Notes: a model not told the origin generated them from the letters alone. A stretch of 49,605 nucleotides of DNA from Prochlorococcus sp. AG-409-P03 (GCA_003215295.1 QCKN01000007.1:1-49605), one strand, 5' to 3'; shown: positions 1 through 7,495, counted from the first letter of the stretch. A program made the numbers and translations.

Positions 1-168
1 CTGACGATCATCAAGCCATCGGATCACTGGCCAATTAATGATTGTGGAGGTAATTAGGATTCCGAAAGCTGAAAACTTTTCAGAGCAAGTAGCAAACAGA
101 AGCGTTGGTACGACGGACATTATTGCCGCAGTCAGTAAAGCTCTTCTAGGGGACATTTTTGTACGCAT
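1..168 (-). CDS. Partial small membrane protein, cut by the window edge
   Basis: An open frame runs from an ATG at 168 off the left edge without a stop. The visible part starts MRTKMSPRRALL and continues as a hydrophobic stretch (about residues 11-27, containing one Cys) and a second one (about residues 32-48), ending INWPVIRWLDDRQ at the edge. This fits a protein with one or two membrane segments. No family recognised. A competing plus-strand frame over the same bases has weaker protein character. A second ATG four codons in is an alternative start. Confidence 0.45.
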   Translation of the reverse strand, partial: MRTKMSPRRALLTAAIMSVVPTLLFATCSEKFSAFGILITSTIINWPVIRWLDDRQ

Positions 169-185
169 TTCTTGTCTTGCTTGGA

Positions 186-298
186 AGTTTGAACAGAGTT
201 TGAACAGGATTGATGGATTCCTTCTAATCGCTTGGTATCAATGGGATGAATGTTTTCATTAGCCAGTGGGAAATATCAGTCATATCAAGAGATCTCCA
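186..298 (-). repeat. Dispersed repeat copy 1 with intact 19-codon mini-ORF
   Basis: A copy of the window's dispersed repeat, read on the minus strand. A mini-ORF at 283-224 encodes MTDISHWLMKTFIPLIPSD and ends in TAG followed by AAGGAATCC. Beyond that lies a tandem pair of the motif GTTCAAAC (plus strand GTTTGAAC, 187-206). The copy fills most of the 343 bp between the partial gene at the left edge and the oxygenase gene; nothing else is visible in that gap. Other copies are compared in the findings. Confidence 0.7.
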
Positions 299-511
299 GA
301 AAAAAGGGTTGCTAATATTTTGCTGGTATGGAACTGCGGCTGGATAGAAATCCAGAGAGCCATGCCAATTGCTTCTATTGTCGCTCCAGATTTCGAAGAG
401 ATAGGCGATCCTTATAGAACTGTTCAATTTTTCTACTTTCTAGCTCATTGAGCTACAGAGGTATATCTTTGAAGAGGTACTTGATTTGATATCAACCACT
501 ATAGAAACGGA

Positions 512-1159
512 GTGTCTTTGGATCTGATTGCTTCTTATCGCAACCCTGGTTTCGAATCTCTTGCCGATGGTGTTATGTCGTTTTTCGATCGCCGTCATGA
601 TCTTCAATGTAATGGAGTTGCATTCGGGGATCATTCATCTTCGGCTGAGTCAGAACCAGCCAAAGTTTCTACAGATATAAGTTTGGTTGCAATTGATCGT
701 ACAGATCCAGAGGCATTTGCTCTTTCAGATGTAATTGTTCGAGGCGTTACTGCTGCTCTCAATAAATACCTTCAAGATCGTCCTTTGTTTAGAGAGTGTG
801 TTCCAGATCAGTCTTTATTTGTAGTTCCGATTTTCAACATCCAACGTTATGCTCCTGGGGAAGGTTTCAAGCGTTGGCATTGTGATTGGACTATCAGCGA
901 TGAGTTAACAGAGCCGGTTCATAGAGTGCTTGCTTGGATACTTTATTGCAATGACATTGATTCAGCTGCTACTGAGTTTTATTGGCAAGAACATAATGAA
1001 TCTGCAGAAAGAGGGAAACTCTTGATTTTTCCTGCAGGTCCATCTCATATTCATCGTGGGCAAGTGAATGATAAAAGGACTAAAACAATTGTTACAGGGT
1101 GGATTAATGCAGGCACGAGAGATGCCTATCTTTCTCGTTTAGCAACTGCGAAAAATTGA
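512..1159 (+). CDS. 2-oxoglutarate/Fe(II)-dependent oxygenase
   Basis: A 215-residue protein with the layout of a prolyl-4-hydroxylase-like dioxygenase: an HxD iron motif (H123-C-D125), a second His in PSHIHRG (H179 or H181) and a downstream Arg (R189) suited to 2-oxoglutarate, followed by the strand KTIVTGWI. These enzymes use O2, Fe(II) and 2-oxoglutarate to hydroxylate a substrate in the cytosol; the substrate here is unknown. The chosen start is GTG at 512; no ATG is better placed and the ribosome site is weak, so the N-terminus is uncertain. Dispersed repeats flank the gene on both sides. Confidence 0.75.
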   Translation: MSLDLIASYRNPGFESLADGVMSFFDRRHDLQCNGVAFGDHSSSAESEPAKVSTDISLVAIDRTDPEAFALSDVIVRGVTAALNKYLQDRPLFRECVPDQSLFVVPIFNIQRYAPGEGFKRWHCDWTISDELTEPVHRVLAWILYCNDIDSAATEFYWQEHNESAERGKLLIFPAGPSHIHRGQVNDKRTKTIVTGWINAGTRDAYLSRLATAKN

Positions 1160-1190
1160 TAATCATAAGTTAAGAGAAATAAGTGAGTAA

Positions 1191-1290
1191 AGTTTGAGTA
1201 AATCTCGATAATTCGTTGAGAGGACTTATCATCACTCAAATTAACTTTTTCATTAGCTAGTCGTTGGTTTCAGCCATATCAAGAGAATTG
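1191..1290 (-). repeat. Dispersed repeat copy 2, mini-ORF interrupted
   Basis: The copy begins with the AGTTTGAGTAAA end (1190-1202) and ends near the CATATCAAGAGA block. On the minus strand the peptide frame reads MAETND, then TAG, so the mini-ORF is broken. It lies directly beyond the truncated end of the recombinase gene and may mark where that gene was cut. Confidence 0.6.
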
Positions 1291-1323
1291 GACGAATTAC
1301 GTGGTGTGAACAGAAGCTGCTTA

Positions 1324-2016
1324 TCAAGGCTCACTCTTGTTCCCATTCTCACTGTGTTGATCCATAGTTGCCTTCTCTCCAATAAATATATTCAGATCTT
1401 CTGGTGGTAGCCAACTTCTATTAGCCCCATTCTGAAAAGCAAAGCGTAGGAATTCCGCTGCGTATTGGATCCGGAGTCGTCGGCTTGCTGAGCCAGGCTC
1501 TCCTCCATGACGTTCAACAAGGATTTTTAAAACCGAGTAGCCACTGCACACAGAACTTTCGTTATTAAGGATAAGCAATGTGCGGGCAATAGGAGTTCGG
1601 TAGTTTCGGTTCCAAACTCGTGATCCTTTCTTCCCATTACGTGTTTTATGTGATTTGAATTGTTTAGCTAATTGTTCCCAGTCGAGCGGGCCATTTAATC
1701 CAGACTCGTTCTTTTGTAGCACCAGCTTATAGGCTTCAGCTAAACCCTTTCCTTGAGATTTCATTATTAGCGATATGTCTGTGGAGATTTTCAATATCCA
1801 TCCGGCGCTTGTTCCTACCCATGGAACAAAATCTGGATTGTTCTTGGCCTTTGGCCCAAGAACAATGCTGGTTCGGTTGCCATCCTCAAAACGAACTGTC
1901 AGCTGAACCTTTTGAACAAGACCTTTCCCTATGCCGCGAACCATCCAGCCCTCGCCACATTCCTGTCGAATTTCTTCGCGCAGGGATGTAATCCATTTCG
2001 AAGGTTTATCGGCCAT
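1324..2016 (-). pseudogene. Tyrosine recombinase, N-terminal part only
   Basis: The 230-residue product matches the N-terminal layout of marine-cyanobacterial tyrosine recombinases: a DNA-binding start with EGWMVRG and FEDGNRTSIVLG (residues 22-53), a helical segment ending AEAYKLVL (about 92-99), and a SAM-like core-binding domain with the usual W-L-PPEDL-FIGE ending (about 203-213). The C-terminal catalytic domain with its R, H-x-x-R and Tyr residues is absent; the frame ends in a polar tail about 15 residues later. Full-length relatives run to roughly 380-420 residues. It is therefore an inactive remnant of an integrative element, possibly of the tycheposon type known from Prochlorococcus. 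The family call rests on remembered sequence pattern. Confidence 0.7.
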
Positions 2017-2060
2017 TATTTTTTATTGAATACAAGATAGGAGAAGTGGTAGTTCTTTCA

Positions 2061-2201
2061 TCACCCATCCAACCTGTCTGCATAGTCTCTTAAAACCTCT
2101 GCCATTTTGTGAGGCGGAATTTCTTGCTGATATTCCCTACATAAATCAAAGAACTTATCTAGAAATTCCTTCATAGGGTTTGGTCTGTTTGCTTCAGTCA
2201 T
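2061..2201 (-). CDS. Small acidic/helical protein, 46 aa
   Basis: The ATG at 2201 opens a 46-residue protein starting MTEANRPNPMKEFLDK, with one Cys, that ends HKMAEVLRDYADRLDG. The ending resembles PEFVAVMLRDIADAFEG in the 70-residue protein at 3031-3243: both read MA/V-x-V-L/M-L-R-D-x-A-D. A shared family of short marine-cyanobacterial proteins is likely; function unknown. It lies 44 bp upstream of the recombinase remnant on the same strand. Confidence 0.6.
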   Translation of the reverse strand: MTEANRPNPMKEFLDKFFDLCREYQQEIPPHKMAEVLRDYADRLDG

Positions 2202-2230
2202 GTAGAACTTCAATAGTGTGAACGGATTTT

Positions 2231-2357
2231 GCGAATTCCTTTAATCGCTTGCAGTGACTTAAATTTACTTATTCATTAGCCAGTCGTTAATTTCAGTCAT
2301 GTCAATCGGTTTGGGTAAAAATAGGTGGTTTGGATGAAGTTTGGAAAGACCCTCGAT
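2231..2357 (-). repeat. Dispersed repeat copy 3
   Basis: One of the best-conserved copies. On the minus strand a leader with TTTACCCAAACCGATTGAC precedes a mini-ORF MTEINDWLMNK that stops after 11 codons. The copy shares long near-identical blocks with copy 5 at 4019-4150, including GTCGTTAATTTCAGTCATGT on the plus strand. Confidence 0.75.
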
Positions 2358-2393
2358 ATTTTGACGTGTTTTCACACTGGTGAATTGCACGTT

Positions 2394-2588
2394 TCATGCG
2401 ATTCCTAACTTCATTGCTGCTTTAACCCTTCTGACTATTGCGTCATCAATATCGTTGTCGGTTTGCAGGGCTAACCATTCCAAAGCAGAAATAATCCAAG
2501 CCTTCATTTGTTTCTTGAACACCTTTTTAAGAGTCAAGAACAACATGGGCTTGAATAATAAGAAAAGGAATCCTGTAATACCAGTCAT
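2394..2588 (-). CDS. Small membrane-associated protein, 64 aa
   Basis: The start at 2588 (MTGITGF) is preceded by GAGGTTGAAAGA, a usable ribosome site, and is preferred to the longer frame from 2636. Residues 5-20 are strongly hydrophobic (GFLFLLFKPMLFLTL), followed by basic KKVFKKQMK and an amphipathic helix ending AIVRRVKAAMKLGIA. This suggests an N-terminal membrane anchor with a cytosolic tail. No family recognised. Confidence 0.55.
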   Translation of the reverse strand: MTGITGFLFLLFKPMLFLTLKKVFKKQMKAWIISALEWLALQTDNDIDDAIVRRVKAAMKLGIA

Positions 2589-2666
2589 TCTTTCAACCTC
2601 ATTCACTAAAAAGCTAGCTGTTTTTTTTCGAGGCATCTATGAATTCTAGGTTCTTAGCAATGCAAG

Positions 2667-2776
2667 TTTGAATAAAGTTTGGAGAGAGATTTTTGACTCG
2701 CTGAGAGTGGTTGCTATCACTCAAATGCCTCTTTCATTAGCCAATATGAGATATCTTTTTCAGTCATTGCGCTAAA
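2667..2776 (-). repeat. Dispersed repeat copy 4
   Basis: The copy starts at the GTTTGAATAAAGTTTGGAG end and finishes after the CAGTCATTGCG block. The minus-strand peptide frame is MTEKDISYWLMKEAFE, a variant of the repeat peptide with extra residues near the start. It sits in the 440 bp gap before the gene at 3031, together with a tRNA-like fragment. Confidence 0.6.
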
Positions 2777-2885
2777 AGAGGTTAGAGAGCCTTTTGGGGG
2801 TTAGAGGTTTGCTCGAATTTTGCGGCAATTAAAGTAAGTTTGCCATTCTCTATTGTGACTTAATTATCTGGTTTGAGCTTTTAGC

Positions 2886-2940
2886 AGTTCTAGTGCCTAG
2901 CGGACACTAGTTTGCAGGTTCGACCCTGTCGTTCTGACTG
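2886..2940 (+). other. tRNA 3'-half-like fragment (possible attachment scar)
   Basis: A six-pair hairpin CTAGTG...CACTAG (2890-2910) is followed by GCAGGTTCGACCCTGTC, which looks like a T-arm: a CAGG/CCTG stem around TTCGAC. GTTCTGAC follows, as an acceptor strand would. No matching 5' acceptor or D-arm is visible, so this is not an intact tRNA. It may be a decayed tRNA end left by an integration event, which would fit the recombinase remnant 1 kb away, or it may be chance. Confidence 0.25.
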
Positions 2941-3030
2941 TTTTCTTGAGAAGCACAAAACAGTGGAGTAGGAAGGCTCAAAGTATTCAATGGATCCTGC
3001 AATGATGGGGGGAGAATTTCTTTCTAATTA

Positions 3031-3243
3031 ATGACTGACAACTGCCAAATGAGGTGGCAACCAACACAAGAACAAGTGGATAAAATTATTCTTCCTGGTA
3101 TGCAGGACATAGCTGAGCAGTGTGCTGGTTATATCAATGAACTTAAATGCCCCCCTGAGTTTGTTGCTGTAATGCTTAGAGATATTGCAGATGCCTTTGA
3201 AGGGCCTCTCACAGAAGAAGGTAGCGATTGCTCGTGTTGCTAA
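3031..3243 (+). CDS. Small Cys-tailed protein, 70 aa
   Basis: An ATG-started 70-residue cytosolic protein, helical and acidic, with no membrane segment. It ends in GSDCSCC, a cluster of three Cys that could bind metal or form disulfides. The segment PEFVAVMLRDIADAFEG matches the end of the 46-residue protein at 2061-2201, so the two look like relatives with different tails. Function unknown. Confidence 0.6.
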   Translation: MTDNCQMRWQPTQEQVDKIILPGMQDIAEQCAGYINELKCPPEFVAVMLRDIADAFEGPLTEEGSDCSCC

Positions 3244-3435
3244 AACTGCATAATTCCATTCTCTAACTTAATACTTATCAATGCTTTGGGAGCAAAGAAA
3301 GCAGGGAAAAATGTTGGGTAGTTCAGAAATTTAAAGCGAACAAATTCAGGCGAGCATTACGTCGATATTTAATTGCAGCTTTAATGGTGATAGGCCCTTT
3401 GCTAGTGAGTTTGAGAGGATAAAGGATGTCAGTTA

Positions 3436-3466
3436 AGATCTTGCACTGAAAAGCAGTGCAAGATCT
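3436..3466. terminator. 13-bp perfect inverted repeat, probable bidirectional terminator
   Basis: Arms AGATCTTGCACTG (3436-3448) and CAGTGCAAGATCT (3454-3466) pair perfectly around a 5-nt loop. The right arm reaches into the stop codon of the minus-strand gene at 3465-3740. The position between plus gene 3031 and that gene suits a terminator for both, although there is no long T tract. Confidence 0.6.
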
Positions 3467-3740
3467 ATTTATTGAGATCTTTTTGCATTGGCTCTGTCGA
3501 GATTGCCCAAACTTCGTCATTAATATCTTTTCCTAACCATTCCTTGTATTCATGGAAAATGCAACGCCGATCAGAAGGTTCTTCTAATGCTTCCATTCTT
3601 GAGACAGCACTCTTAACAGCTATCTTCAAGACTTCTTTTAGTTTTGAGTCAGCATCCATTAATGAATGAACGTATCTTCTAGTAGATACATAGTCAGGGA
3701 TTTCAATTTTGGGATGGGGACAAATACTCTTTATGTGCAA
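3465..3740 (-). CDS. Hypothetical protein, 91 aa
   Basis: A 91-residue, mainly helical, charged protein starting MHIKSICPHPKIEIP and ending STEPMQKDLNK. It contains three Cys and no membrane segment. Composition is protein-like with balanced charge, which supports coding. Its stop overlaps a perfect hairpin. A plus-strand frame over the same bases is a shadow. No family recognised. Confidence 0.6.
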   Translation of the reverse strand: MHIKSICPHPKIEIPDYVSTRRYVHSLMDADSKLKEVLKIAVKSAVSRMEALEEPSDRRCIFHEYKEWLGKDINDEVWAISTEPMQKDLNK

Positions 3741-3788
3741 ATAAATATTCTTGCCAGATGCGTAAGCAAATTCATGTGAAATGATTAC

Positions 3789-3935
3789 CTACGCGGCCAG
3801 TAACTCATCTGGGTCTATGTCTTGCATTAGAGGTCTTAAGGCTTCCTCTAACTCACCTTCATTTTTAAAGCCCAAAACTTCTATAGGTTCTGTACCCATT
3901 GAGTAACCCTCAACATTTTCTATTGAAAGGAACAT
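3789..3935 (-). CDS. Small acidic protein, 48 aa
   Basis: The ATG at 3935 opens a 48-residue protein starting MFLSIENVEGYSMG and ending MQDIDPDELLAA. It is highly acidic, with no Cys or membrane segment. The ribosome site is weak. It may share a transcript with the gene at 3465-3740 about 50 bp downstream. Function unknown. Confidence 0.5.
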   Translation of the reverse strand: MFLSIENVEGYSMGTEPIEVLGFKNEGELEEALRPLMQDIDPDELLAA

Positions 3936-4018
3936 TGTTTAAATGGTTTTGACTTAAGATAAAGACCTTCCTTGAAATGTCTTTATCAGATATTGATTTG
4001 CGAATGATTGCTAGTGCA

Positions 4019-4150
4019 GTGATTCCTTCTAATCCATTGGGATCAATAGCTTATAGCTGTTCATGAGTAAGTCGTTAATTTCAGTCATGTCAAGGGATTT
4101 GGGTAAAAATCGGTGGTTTGAATAGAGTTTGGATAGACCGTCGATCGCCG
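4019..4150 (-). repeat. Dispersed repeat copy 5, intact 19-codon mini-ORF
   Basis: Together with copy 3 this is the clearest copy. The minus-strand mini-ORF 4088-4029 encodes MTEINDLLMNSYKLLIPMD and ends TAG-AAGGAATC, the same length and ending as copy 1. The leader holds CCAAACTCTATTCAAACC, similar to the motif at the other end of copy 1, so related motifs bound both sides of the element. Confidence 0.75.
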
Positions 4151-4226
4151 AGCTTCATTGAATGTCTAGTTGCCAAACTGATAGTACTTTCGGACTGCCT
4201 TAGGGATCTCCCATGTACAAGACATC

Positions 4227-4290
4227 CCTTTCTAATCGATTGGTGTCAAAAGGATAAAAGCTTTCATTGCCAGTAGTTAATCCCATTAAT
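4227..4290 (-). repeat. Dispersed repeat copy 6, partial
   Basis: A shorter copy beginning CTTTCTAATCGATTGGTGTC and ending at the CCAGTAGTTAATCCC block. The minus-strand peptide end is readable as MKAFILLTPID, but a one-base change breaks the link to the usual MTEIN start. It fills the 540 bp gap before 4476 together with copy 5; no gene is seen there. Confidence 0.55.
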
Positions 4291-4475
4291 AGGAGTAGCT
4301 CTTACTGAAATTGAGGGCTCTAAAAAAGTTCAAATGAACCACAAGGATCTGCTCTATAGCATTTTTGCTTCGTTGGCTTGTTTCTGCTTTTTGTCAGTAG
4401 CTGCGCAAAGATTGTTTTTTTTTAAGGCAATTTGTTTTCTGATATGAGAACCTTAAATTCATCCGAGATCTATGA

Positions 4476-4865
4476 ATGCCTGTATTTGACGCTGCGACAC
4501 CTTTTATCCTTATTGCCCGTATACAAGTTAAGCCTGGAAAGGTTAAGGAATACTTAGAACTTGCTACTAAAACTGATGCTGCGGTAGAGGCTTCTGAACC
4601 AGGCATGCTTCATCATACTTTTGATCAAGATCCAGAAAACCCTCTTTGCTTTACATGGTCAGAGGTTTACAAAAATGATGATGCTTTTCTTGCACACTTA
4701 GCTAATCCACCAGTTGGAGAGTATTTACAAGGTCATGCGCAGTTAGGAGATGGATTCACCGTTGAGGTTTATGGAACAGTTGGAGCTCAATGCAAAGCGG
4801 CTATGGAGGCAACAGGTCTTCCTGTGAAAATCTTCGAGAGTAAGTGTGGATATAGCCGGGTATAA
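4476..4865 (+). CDS. Antibiotic-biosynthesis-monooxygenase (ABM) fold protein
   Basis: A 129-residue protein with the dimeric alpha-beta-barrel ABM pattern. It starts with a first strand FILIARIQVKPGK, a helix with EYLELATKTDAAV, then EPGMLHHTFDQDPENP and the strand FTWSEVYKNDDAFLAHLA. Family members are often cofactor-free quinone monooxygenases or small stress proteins in the cytosol; the substrate cannot be told here. The C-terminal 30 residues extend beyond the core and carry two Cys. The start ATG at 4476 fits the family. Confidence 0.75.
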   Translation: MPVFDAATPFILIARIQVKPGKVKEYLELATKTDAAVEASEPGMLHHTFDQDPENPLCFTWSEVYKNDDAFLAHLANPPVGEYLQGHAQLGDGFTVEVYGTVGAQCKAAMEATGLPVKIFESKCGYSRV

Positions 4866-5073
4866 GAATTCGCTAATAGGTTCGAATAAATTTCGAATGA
4901 ATTTAGCTTTATCTCTTAGAACTCAGTCATTTAATAGCTTTTAACTTTTCTTCTTATATTACGTGTATTAGCCACTCCATTCTTCCTCTAGTTAATGACG
5001 GCCTAATGAGGAATTGTCTTGAATGGCGTAATATCACGAATTTTTTTGACTGTTGATTGGACATGTGGAGTTC

Positions 5074-6360
5074 TCACACTTTTACCTTGACTAATAACCC
5101 ATCACGAGGTGATGGACTGGGAACCTGTCTTAGAGCGAAGTCTTGATCTGGGATCACTTCAAGTTGCCAGTTGCTAAATAACCCAATCACCATCAGTCGG
5201 ATCTCAAGTTCAGCTAACGATTTGCCAAGGCACACACGTTCGCCTCCACCGAAAGGCATCAGGTTTAAAGAACATTCATTATCTAGGTGACGTTGTGGTC
5301 GAAAGATATCTAGATCACCAATCCCATGACGGTTAGACGCAATTAAAGCTACTTGCACTACACGATTATTAGGCACGACAATGTTATCTAAGACTAAGGC
5401 TTTCTTGGTGCGCCGAAAAAAACCACCTACTGGTGGAGTGCATCTCATTACTTCCTTAACGAGGGCATCGAGTCTTGGAGCATTGGCAGGGTCGTAGACC
5501 ATATGTGCTTGCTCTGGCGTTGGAGGCCAATCCAGCGTATCTATTTCTTCACGAAGCCATGTTTCCAAGTGTCGATTGAGAAGCAATTCCCGCATTAAGC
5601 AGCTCAGCGCAGAAGCTGTGGTTTCATATCCAGCAAATAACAGCAGAAGTAGTTGTTCTCCCAAATCTTCGTCCGCGAAAGGAATGCCTGCTTCATCAAG
5701 ACCCCCTGCCAATAAATCCAAGCCACCTTTGCCATTGAGAGGTTGGCTAAGTATTACTTGGAGCTTTTCAAGCAAACGTTTTCTTGCCTTAAGAGCTTTT
5801 GCAAAGGGACTTCCTGGAAGGGGGATGGGAATTGAGAAGAGAGCTTTACTCCAGATCTCGAAATCAGTAAATAACTTGTCACGATCATTACCCTTCAGTC
5901 CAAGAACAGTTGTTGCAATAACGGAAAAAGCGAAACGCCGCATTTTCTCGGCTAAAGGGAAAGGTGTTTTCGAAGTTCGGATTTCTTTGCTGAGCTCATC
6001 AATCAAGTTGACAATCCCAGAGCTATAGCGTTGAAGTGCTGAAGACGAGAATAATTGGGCAATTACCTTTCTCCTTGCTTTATGAGGTGCTCCATTGCGG
6101 TTTGCGAGTGAATGGCTACCTAAAAGTTGTTGAACACTCTCCGGCCACCAACCCTCAATCGCCTCTGGTTGAGCTAATAAATCAGCAATAGCCTTGTCCC
6201 CCTGAATGAAAACCATTGGCTGGCCAAGCATTGATGTCTCAAAGACATTTCCAAGACGATCAAATCGCTTTTTAGCGAAGCTAGGATCGCGGAAAAATGC
6301 TAGAGCCTCAAGAATTCCGGTTAGGGCACCAGTGTTTGGTAAAGGGAGCAATTTAGTCAT
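5074..6360 (-). CDS. Cytochrome P450
   Basis: A 428-residue P450 with all hallmarks: I-helix oxygen motif AGYETT, K-helix ExxR in KEVMR, and the heme loop FGGGERVCLG whose Cys is near residue 377. The N-terminal KLLPLPNTGALTG is the proline-rich hinge. The pattern is close to the cyanobacterial CYP120 group, which includes enzymes acting on retinoids; the substrate here is not known. The ATG at 6360 is preferred because the upstream extension begins with TTG and adds a basic stretch unlike the family. It is a soluble heme enzyme that needs electron donors not encoded nearby. Confidence 0.9.
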   Translation of the reverse strand: MTKLLPLPNTGALTGILEALAFFRDPSFAKKRFDRLGNVFETSMLGQPMVFIQGDKAIADLLAQPEAIEGWWPESVQQLLGSHSLANRNGAPHKARRKVIAQLFSSSALQRYSSGIVNLIDELSKEIRTSKTPFPLAEKMRRFAFSVIATTVLGLKGNDRDKLFTDFEIWSKALFSIPIPLPGSPFAKALKARKRLLEKLQVILSQPLNGKGGLDLLAGGLDEAGIPFADEDLGEQLLLLLFAGYETTASALSCLMRELLLNRHLETWLREEIDTLDWPPTPEQAHMVYDPANAPRLDALVKEVMRCTPPVGGFFRRTKKALVLDNIVVPNNRVVQVALIASNRHGIGDLDIFRPQRHLDNECSLNLMPFGGGERVCLGKSLAELEIRLMVIGLFSNWQLEVIPDQDFALRQVPSPSPRDGLLVKVKV

Positions 6361-6464
6361 AGTTACAAAAGGCTTGTATCCGTTGCGCCAACGAACCAAG
6401 AAGTTCGAATGCTTTTCAAAAGAAACTCTTTAGATCCATATCATAAAAAGAACCTGAATTTAAG

Positions 6465-6570
6465 GCCCATTTCTCATTGGCAGTAGCTCATATGTGTCAT
6501 CTCAATGGATTTTGGTGAAAAATCTATAAATTGGGTCTAGTTTGAGCAAATTCCCAAGATATTTCGAGTG
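6465..6570 (-). repeat. Dispersed repeat copy 7, degenerate
   Basis: A diverged copy retaining CATTGGCAGTAG, TGTCATCTCAATGGATTTTG and the GTTTGAGCAAA end. The peptide frame (MTHMSYCQ, stop) is broken. It lies between the P450 start and the small-protein operon; the remaining bases of this gap show no gene. Confidence 0.5.
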
Positions 6571-6728
6571 CTATTTGCGGCGAACTTTTCTGAAGTCTTG
6601 AACTCTCCTGTGGGAATTGGTTTGGTTGTGGTGTTTTTTGCCAGTGCGTTAGTGGTAATTTCAACAACCTTCGGTTTTGCAACGAGAAGCGAGAACCAAA
6701 GAGCACAAGAATTAGACTAGGACTAATC

Positions 6729-6836
6729 TTGAAATGCTTACTACTTGCTTTCCTTAATGCTTACCAAAAAGGTATCGATTCAGGAGACTTCTATGAGGAA
6801 CCCATAGGTGATGATTACGTTTATCCTGATTGGTAA
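6729..6836 (+). CDS. Operon gene 1: 35-aa acidic peptide
   Basis: A TTG start preceded by AGGA at good spacing opens a 35-residue peptide, MKCLLLAFLNAYQKGIDSG followed by an acidic aromatic tail ending YVYPDW. Its TAA overlaps the ATG of the next gene (TAATG). That coupling is repeated along the operon, which supports translation. Function unknown. Confidence 0.5.
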   Translation: MKCLLLAFLNAYQKGIDSGDFYEEPIGDDYVYPDW

Positions 6837-7036
6837 TGAATTTTGCTGATAACTGTTCGAGGATACTTGTCGTCATGACGTTCTTAGTTCTAGAAGCACC
6901 GAATACTTACTTCGCTAAAGCTTCAATCTACGGCGGAATAATCCCCAACCTCATTGCTTTTGGCTTGTTTCTTGGGGCTATTGGTTATTTTTTATTTACT
7001 GGCCCCCTATTTGGTAAAGGTCAAAAAAATGGATGA
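6836..7036 (+). CDS. Operon gene 2: 66-aa two-helix membrane protein
   Basis: It starts MNFADNCSRILVVM with hydrophobic segments at about residues 9-20 and 35-57. Its ATG overlaps the previous stop and its end overlaps the next gene by 8 nt. The first 24 bases (TAATGAATTTTGCTGATAAC...) recur almost exactly at 24350, where only eight codons survive. No named family recognised. Confidence 0.55.
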   Translation: MNFADNCSRILVVMTFLVLEAPNTYFAKASIYGGIIPNLIAFGLFLGAIGYFLFTGPLFGKGQKNG

Positions 7037-7151
7037 CTGGCCAACAGTTGAGTCTGCTAATAGAGCAATAGGAACTGCCGGACTATTGTTGTTCGCAGTA
7101 ACTTCTGCCTATTTAGCTTGGCAATTTAAAAGATTTTTTGGAAATAACTAA
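7029..7151 (+). CDS. Operon gene 3: 40-aa single-helix membrane protein
   Basis: The ATG at 7029 gives MDDWPTVESANRAIGTAG followed by one membrane helix (LLLFAVTSAYLAW) and a basic end KRFFGNN. It overlaps the previous gene by 8 nt, and its stop shares an A with the next start (TAATG). A longer in-frame extension upstream lies inside gene 2 and is disfavoured. Confidence 0.55.
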   Translation: MDDWPTVESANRAIGTAGLLLFAVTSAYLAWQFKRFFGNN

Positions 7152-7354
7152 TGCAAAAACTGCTAATTACTCTCGGACTTGGAATTGCTGCTATTGGTGC
7201 TCTATACCCTTACTTAAGGCAATTGGGTGTAGGACAACTTCCTGGGGACATACTTTTGAAGGAAGATAACTCAACATTTTATTTCCCAGTCGTTAGTTGT
7301 ATTGTTATTAGTTTGCTGGTTTCGGTTCTGTTTAACTTGTTCCGATCCTCCTAA
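7151..7354 (+). CDS. Operon gene 4: DUF2905 membrane protein
   Basis: A 67-residue protein matching the DUF2905 pattern: an N-terminal helix LLITLGLGIAAIGALYPYL, the conserved QLPGDILLKEDN turn, then FYFPVVSCIVISLLVSVLF. Members are two-helix inner-membrane proteins of unknown function. It is the only operon member with a recognised family. Start and stop are both shared with neighbours (TAATG), implying translational coupling. Confidence 0.75.
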   Translation: MQKLLITLGLGIAAIGALYPYLRQLGVGQLPGDILLKEDNSTFYFPVVSCIVISLLVSVLFNLFRSS

Positions 7355-7488
7355 TGTCTCTCAAAAAACTTACTCCTATTAAGCCAAGTAAAGATCAGCC
7401 TTGGAAAATTTGGGCTTTTATTCTTGGCTTGAATCTAGTCGCATGGGCTGGTTGGTATTTCATGCATGATGCTCCTTCTCAATGGTAA
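7354..7488 (+). CDS. Operon gene 5: 44-aa single-helix membrane protein
   Basis: It starts MSLKKLTPIKPSKDQPWK, then one membrane helix WAFILGLNLVAWAGWYFM and the end HDAPSQW. A positive N-terminus and a single helix suggest the N-terminus stays inside. The ATG overlaps the DUF2905 stop. No family recognised. Confidence 0.55.
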   Translation: MSLKKLTPIKPSKDQPWKIWAFILGLNLVAWAGWYFMHDAPSQW

Positions 7489-7495
7489 ACATCTG

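Noticed and set aside
38-262. 74-codon plus-strand frame at the left end
   Set aside because: It overlaps a better minus-strand membrane protein and then runs through dispersed-repeat DNA; its second half is repeat sequence.
1809-1991. Plus-strand frame inside the recombinase remnant
   Set aside because: Shadow of the minus-strand gene with poor protein character.
5576-6028. 150-codon frame opposite the P450
   Set aside because: Ser/Lys/Arg-rich low-quality translation antisense to a motif-complete P450.
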